Shown piece after piece: positions 13,232-15,065 of a stretch of DNA of 15,065 nucleotides. The DNA is from an uncultured Wenzhouxiangella sp. GTDB lineage: Bacteria; Pseudomonadota; Gammaproteobacteria; Xanthomonadales; Wenzhouxiangellaceae. The stretch is from assembly GCA_937876395.1 (NCBI GenBank), contig CALEIM010000134.1, forward strand, positions 1 through 15,065, given 5' to 3'. Made by a program: the position numbers and the translations under genes. The notes under the pieces are model-generated. The model did no database searches. It had not been told where the DNA came from and worked only from the letters and a program-made list of their open reading frames with translations. Every line of letters begins with the position of its first letter. Positions within the stretch are counted from its first letter, which is position 1.

Positions 13232-14518
13232 CTACTGGGCGGCACCCATTTCGACCAGCGCCTGACGGGCCCGCTGGCCGGCCGGAGTGTCCGACTGTGC
13301 CGCAACCCGAAAATGCTCGATAGCCTGCTGCCGCCGTCCGTCGGCCTGTTCGACCAGTCCCAGATGCAGATGGCCGTCGGCAGTCTGTAAGCGCTCCAGG
13401 CTGGCCTGCAGATCGCTGCGCGCCGCGGCCCACTGCTGGAGCTGCTCGCGCGCCATGCCACGGCGCAGATGGTGATAGAACCAGCCCGAGTCGTGGCTTA
13501 ACGCTGAAGAATAGGCTTGTTCAGCCGCGCTGAAATCGCCGCGGGTGGCCAGGGCGTCACCGCGCAGGGCATGAAACAGCGCTTCGCCATTTTCGATCGA
13601 CAGGGCCTCATCAGCCCGCGCCAGAGCCTCGTCGACCCGACCGTCGGCCAGCGCCTGGCGGCCTGCATCGTGGGCCTGGTAGGCCGGTTCGAGCCGCTTG
13701 AGGCTGGCGACTGCCTGCTGGTGTGATTGCCGGCCGATATTTCCGCCCGAGCCCAGTTCGGCGACCGTGCGACGGTTGTTTTCGACCCGCTCGGGCGAGG
13801 GTGGGTGCGAGGCGAACAGGCCTTCGAAACTGCTGGACTGGCGATCGCCGGACAGACGCACAAAGGTTTCCTGAAGCTCAACGGCCGCACTCGGATCGTA
13901 GCCGGCGCGCTGCATGTAAATCATGCCGTAGTAGTCGGCTTCGCGCTCGGCATCGCGCGAGTGGCGCTGCTGAACGAGCTGAGCGCCAAGCGTGCCGCCG
14001 AGCATGGCTACAGTGGTGTAGTTGTCATTTTCGGTGGCGACGCCAACGGCCACGGAGCCCAGGATTACCGCGCCTTGCACCAGGGCGGACCGGGATGCGG
14101 CCTGGGCGCTGTGCCGGGCAGCGGCATGGACCACTTCGTGACCAAGTACGGCGGCCAGTTCAGCCTCCGACCCCAATTCGGTGAGCAGACCACGATTGAC
14201 CGCGATTTTGCCGCCGGGCAAGGCCCAGGCGTTGGGCGTGCTGTGATTCAGAACTACAAATTCATAGGGCAGATCCGGACGGTCACTGACCCGCGCCAGT
14301 TTCTGCCCGACCTGATTCACGTAGGCGTTCAGGTCCGGATCCACCACGTAGCGCCCGCCCTGCTGCTGCTGATACGGCTTATAATTTTGCTCTCCCAGTG
14401 TAACCTCGCCCTGGGGGCTGAGTGGCGACCACTCTTTTTTACCGGTGACCGGGTTGACGGAACAGGCAACACAGGTTGTCACCACGGTCATAAACAGCAA
14501 TCGTTTGATCAAAGACAT
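13232..14518 (-). CDS. M48-family metalloprotease lipoprotein with TPR-like C-terminal repeats
   Basis: This is a zinc peptidase of the envelope quality-control type (comparable to E. coli LoiP or BepA). The 428-residue product starts with a lipoprotein-like signal sequence (MSLIKRLLFMTVVTTCVACS), where C19 is the probable lipidated Cys; C16 is an alternative. The protease domain covers about 25-250. It has the zinc helix LGHEVVHAAARH (H127, E128, H131), the third ligand region EREADYYGMIYMQRAGYDP (E193), and a late His in FASHPPSPER (H238) matching the BepA regulatory His. Residues about 275-425 form TPR-like helical hairpins (ADGRVDEALARADEALS, RGDFSAAEQAYSSAL). It probably trims or clears stalled outer-membrane proteins. 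The ATG at 14518 has GGAG eight bases before it. Its nearest neighbours are the hydrolase downstream and a divergent promoter upstream. Confidence 0.9.
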   Translation of the reverse strand: MSLIKRLLFMTVVTTCVACSVNPVTGKKEWSPLSPQGEVTLGEQNYKPYQQQQGGRYVVDPDLNAYVNQVGQKLARVSDRPDLPYEFVVLNHSTPNAWALPGGKIAVNRGLLTELGSEAELAAVLGHEVVHAAARHSAQAASRSALVQGAVILGSVAVGVATENDNYTTVAMLGGTLGAQLVQQRHSRDAEREADYYGMIYMQRAGYDPSAAVELQETFVRLSGDRQSSSFEGLFASHPPSPERVENNRRTVAELGSGGNIGRQSHQQAVASLKRLEPAYQAHDAGRQALADGRVDEALARADEALSIENGEALFHALRGDALATRGDFSAAEQAYSSALSHDSGWFYHHLRRGMAREQLQQWAAARSDLQASLERLQTADGHLHLGLVEQADGRRQQAIEHFRVAAQSDTPAGQRARQALVEMGAAQ

Positions 14519-14559
14519 GCATGGTTCTCCGCTAAGAATGAAATTCGCCCGCTTCTGGC

Positions 14560-14568
14560 TGCTATAAT
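14560..14568 (+). promoter_or_regulatory. Extended -10 promoter, plus strand
   Basis: TGC-TATAAT (TATAAT at 14563-14568) is a perfect -10 with a TGn extension, which can work without a good -35; the -35 window (about 14540-14545) is indeed poor. A transcript would begin near 14575 and read into the DUF4265-like frame. It lies in the 45 bases or so upstream of the divergent M48 gene, whose own promoter I cannot place with confidence. Confidence 0.55.
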
Positions 14569-14690
14569 GGCGGCCATTTTAGCGTAATTCGGTGATGGTG
14601 ATGAGCAAATGGCTAACCAGCCGGCTCCGGATACCACCACGCGAGATATAACTACCACCTTTTTTAATGCAGCCCAACGTGTACCTGATT

Positions 14691-14862
14691 ATGAATGATG
14701 TGCAAACGATCGAAATGCTCGCGGGCTGTAATGCCCAGGGCACACCGGTACTGGAGAAAGTGCCCGTACAGATTGATGATAAAGGCAACTGTCAGCTCAA
14801 AAAATCACCGGCCTTTATCAAAGGCATCGCTAGTGGCGATATCATCCGCCTCAACGAAGAGA
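14691..14862 (+). CDS. DUF4265-like N-terminal segment, fused to PEP carboxykinase
   Basis: An open frame from the ATG at 14691 (an in-frame ATG at 14667 is the alternative; neither has a clear ribosome site) reads TIEMLAGCNAQGTPVLEKVP, then VQIDDKGNCQLKKSPAFIKG and ASGDIIRLNEE. This looks like the start of DUF4265 proteins, small proteins of unknown function with a V-E-x-x-P-V, S-P-x-F-x-x-G-x-A-x-G-D-x-I pattern. About 57 residues are present, and the family's second half is missing. The codons are visibly more AT-rich than those after 14863. At RLNEE the frame passes without a stop into PEP carboxykinase. In the bacteria I expect here these are separate genes, so the fusion is probably artificial. 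The DUF4265 call is moderately sure. Confidence 0.45.
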
Positions 14863-15065
14863 AGCGCCCGAATAGTTACCTGGCGTTCTCCGATCCGACG
14901 GATGTTGCGCGCGTCGAAGACCGCACCTACATCTGCTCGCGTTCCAAGCAGGATGCCGGTCCGACGAACAACTGGATCCATCCGAAGGAGATGAAAGAAA
15001 CGCTCGTGCCGCTGTTCGACGGCTCGATGCGCGGCCGCACGATGTACGTCATCCCCTTCGTCATG
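14848..15065 (+). pseudogene. pckG: GTP-dependent PEP carboxykinase fragment, runs off the right edge
   Basis: The frame reads RLNEEKRPNSYLAFSDPTDV, then ARVEDRTYICSRSKQDAGPT, NNWIHPKEMKETLVPLFDGS and MRGRTMYVIPFVM. This is the N-terminal lobe of GTP-type phosphoenolpyruvate carboxykinase, the oxaloacetate-to-PEP step of gluconeogenesis. The SDP-x-DVARVEDRT segment and the GPTNNW motif that contribute to substrate and nucleotide binding are intact. The first 50-70 residues of the enzyme are absent and are replaced by a DUF4265-like segment, and the rest lies outside the window. The family assignment is firm. The odd start suggests that the true 5' end lies elsewhere in the genome. Confidence 0.85.

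Noticed and set aside
13727..14587. 286-codon plus-strand frame opposite the M48 protease
   Set aside because: It is antisense to HEVVH-containing sequence and has no motif of its own.
14609..14698. 29-codon frame upstream of and overlapping the DUF4265-like start
   Set aside because: It is short, with only a weak ribosome site and no recognisable leader-peptide feature.

Overview
The window reads as high-GC gammaproteobacterial chromosome. The rpsO-pnp pair, a Kdo kinase (KdkA) beside a GT9 heptosyltransferase-type enzyme, an OmpA-family protein with tandem Ig-like repeats and a lipoprotein M48 peptidase together suggest a Xanthomonadales/Chromatiales-type lineage. That placement is inference from gene content and protein flavour, not from a marker search.

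Left edge (1-1869): a patchwork. On the minus strand, about 1.4 kb holds the 5' end of a methylcrotonyl-CoA carboxylase beta gene, a response-regulator receiver core, an MscS-type channel C-terminus, a DnaE OB-fold piece and a short unassigned tail that looks dockerin-like. Each is broken and abuts the next, in several cases in frame. A truncated IS3-family transposase with its right end follows on the plus strand. The most economical reading is a chimeric contig end or a heavily rearranged, IS-associated scrap region.

Centre (1902-9729): ordinary, intact genes. A small, lower-GC two-helix membrane protein is followed by rpsO with a strong promoter and a structured leader. Then come pnp (GTG start, after a strong hairpin), a DUF6165-type protein and a 787-residue OmpA-like/Big-repeat outer-membrane protein. 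A convergent GT9 glycosyltransferase lies opposite it and shares a start-codon overlap with the divergent kdkA. DUF6165, GT9 and KdkA suggest a lipopolysaccharide inner-core/envelope theme.

Right (9753-14518): three minus-strand genes, namely a Lon-like AAA protein whose catalytic Lys and Walker A Lys both read as Arg, a membrane-anchored alpha/beta hydrolase, and an M48-TPR lipoprotein protease. Their theme is envelope and protein quality control.

Right edge (14519-15065): a strong plus-strand promoter, then an open frame whose first part resembles DUF4265 and whose second part is GTP-dependent PEP carboxykinase. The two halves meet at a point where both families could share the same residues, so this looks like a second chimera. 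Both ends of the window therefore deserve caution, while about 1.9-14.6 kb looks sound. I see no CRISPR array, tRNA, rRNA, prophage or defence system.
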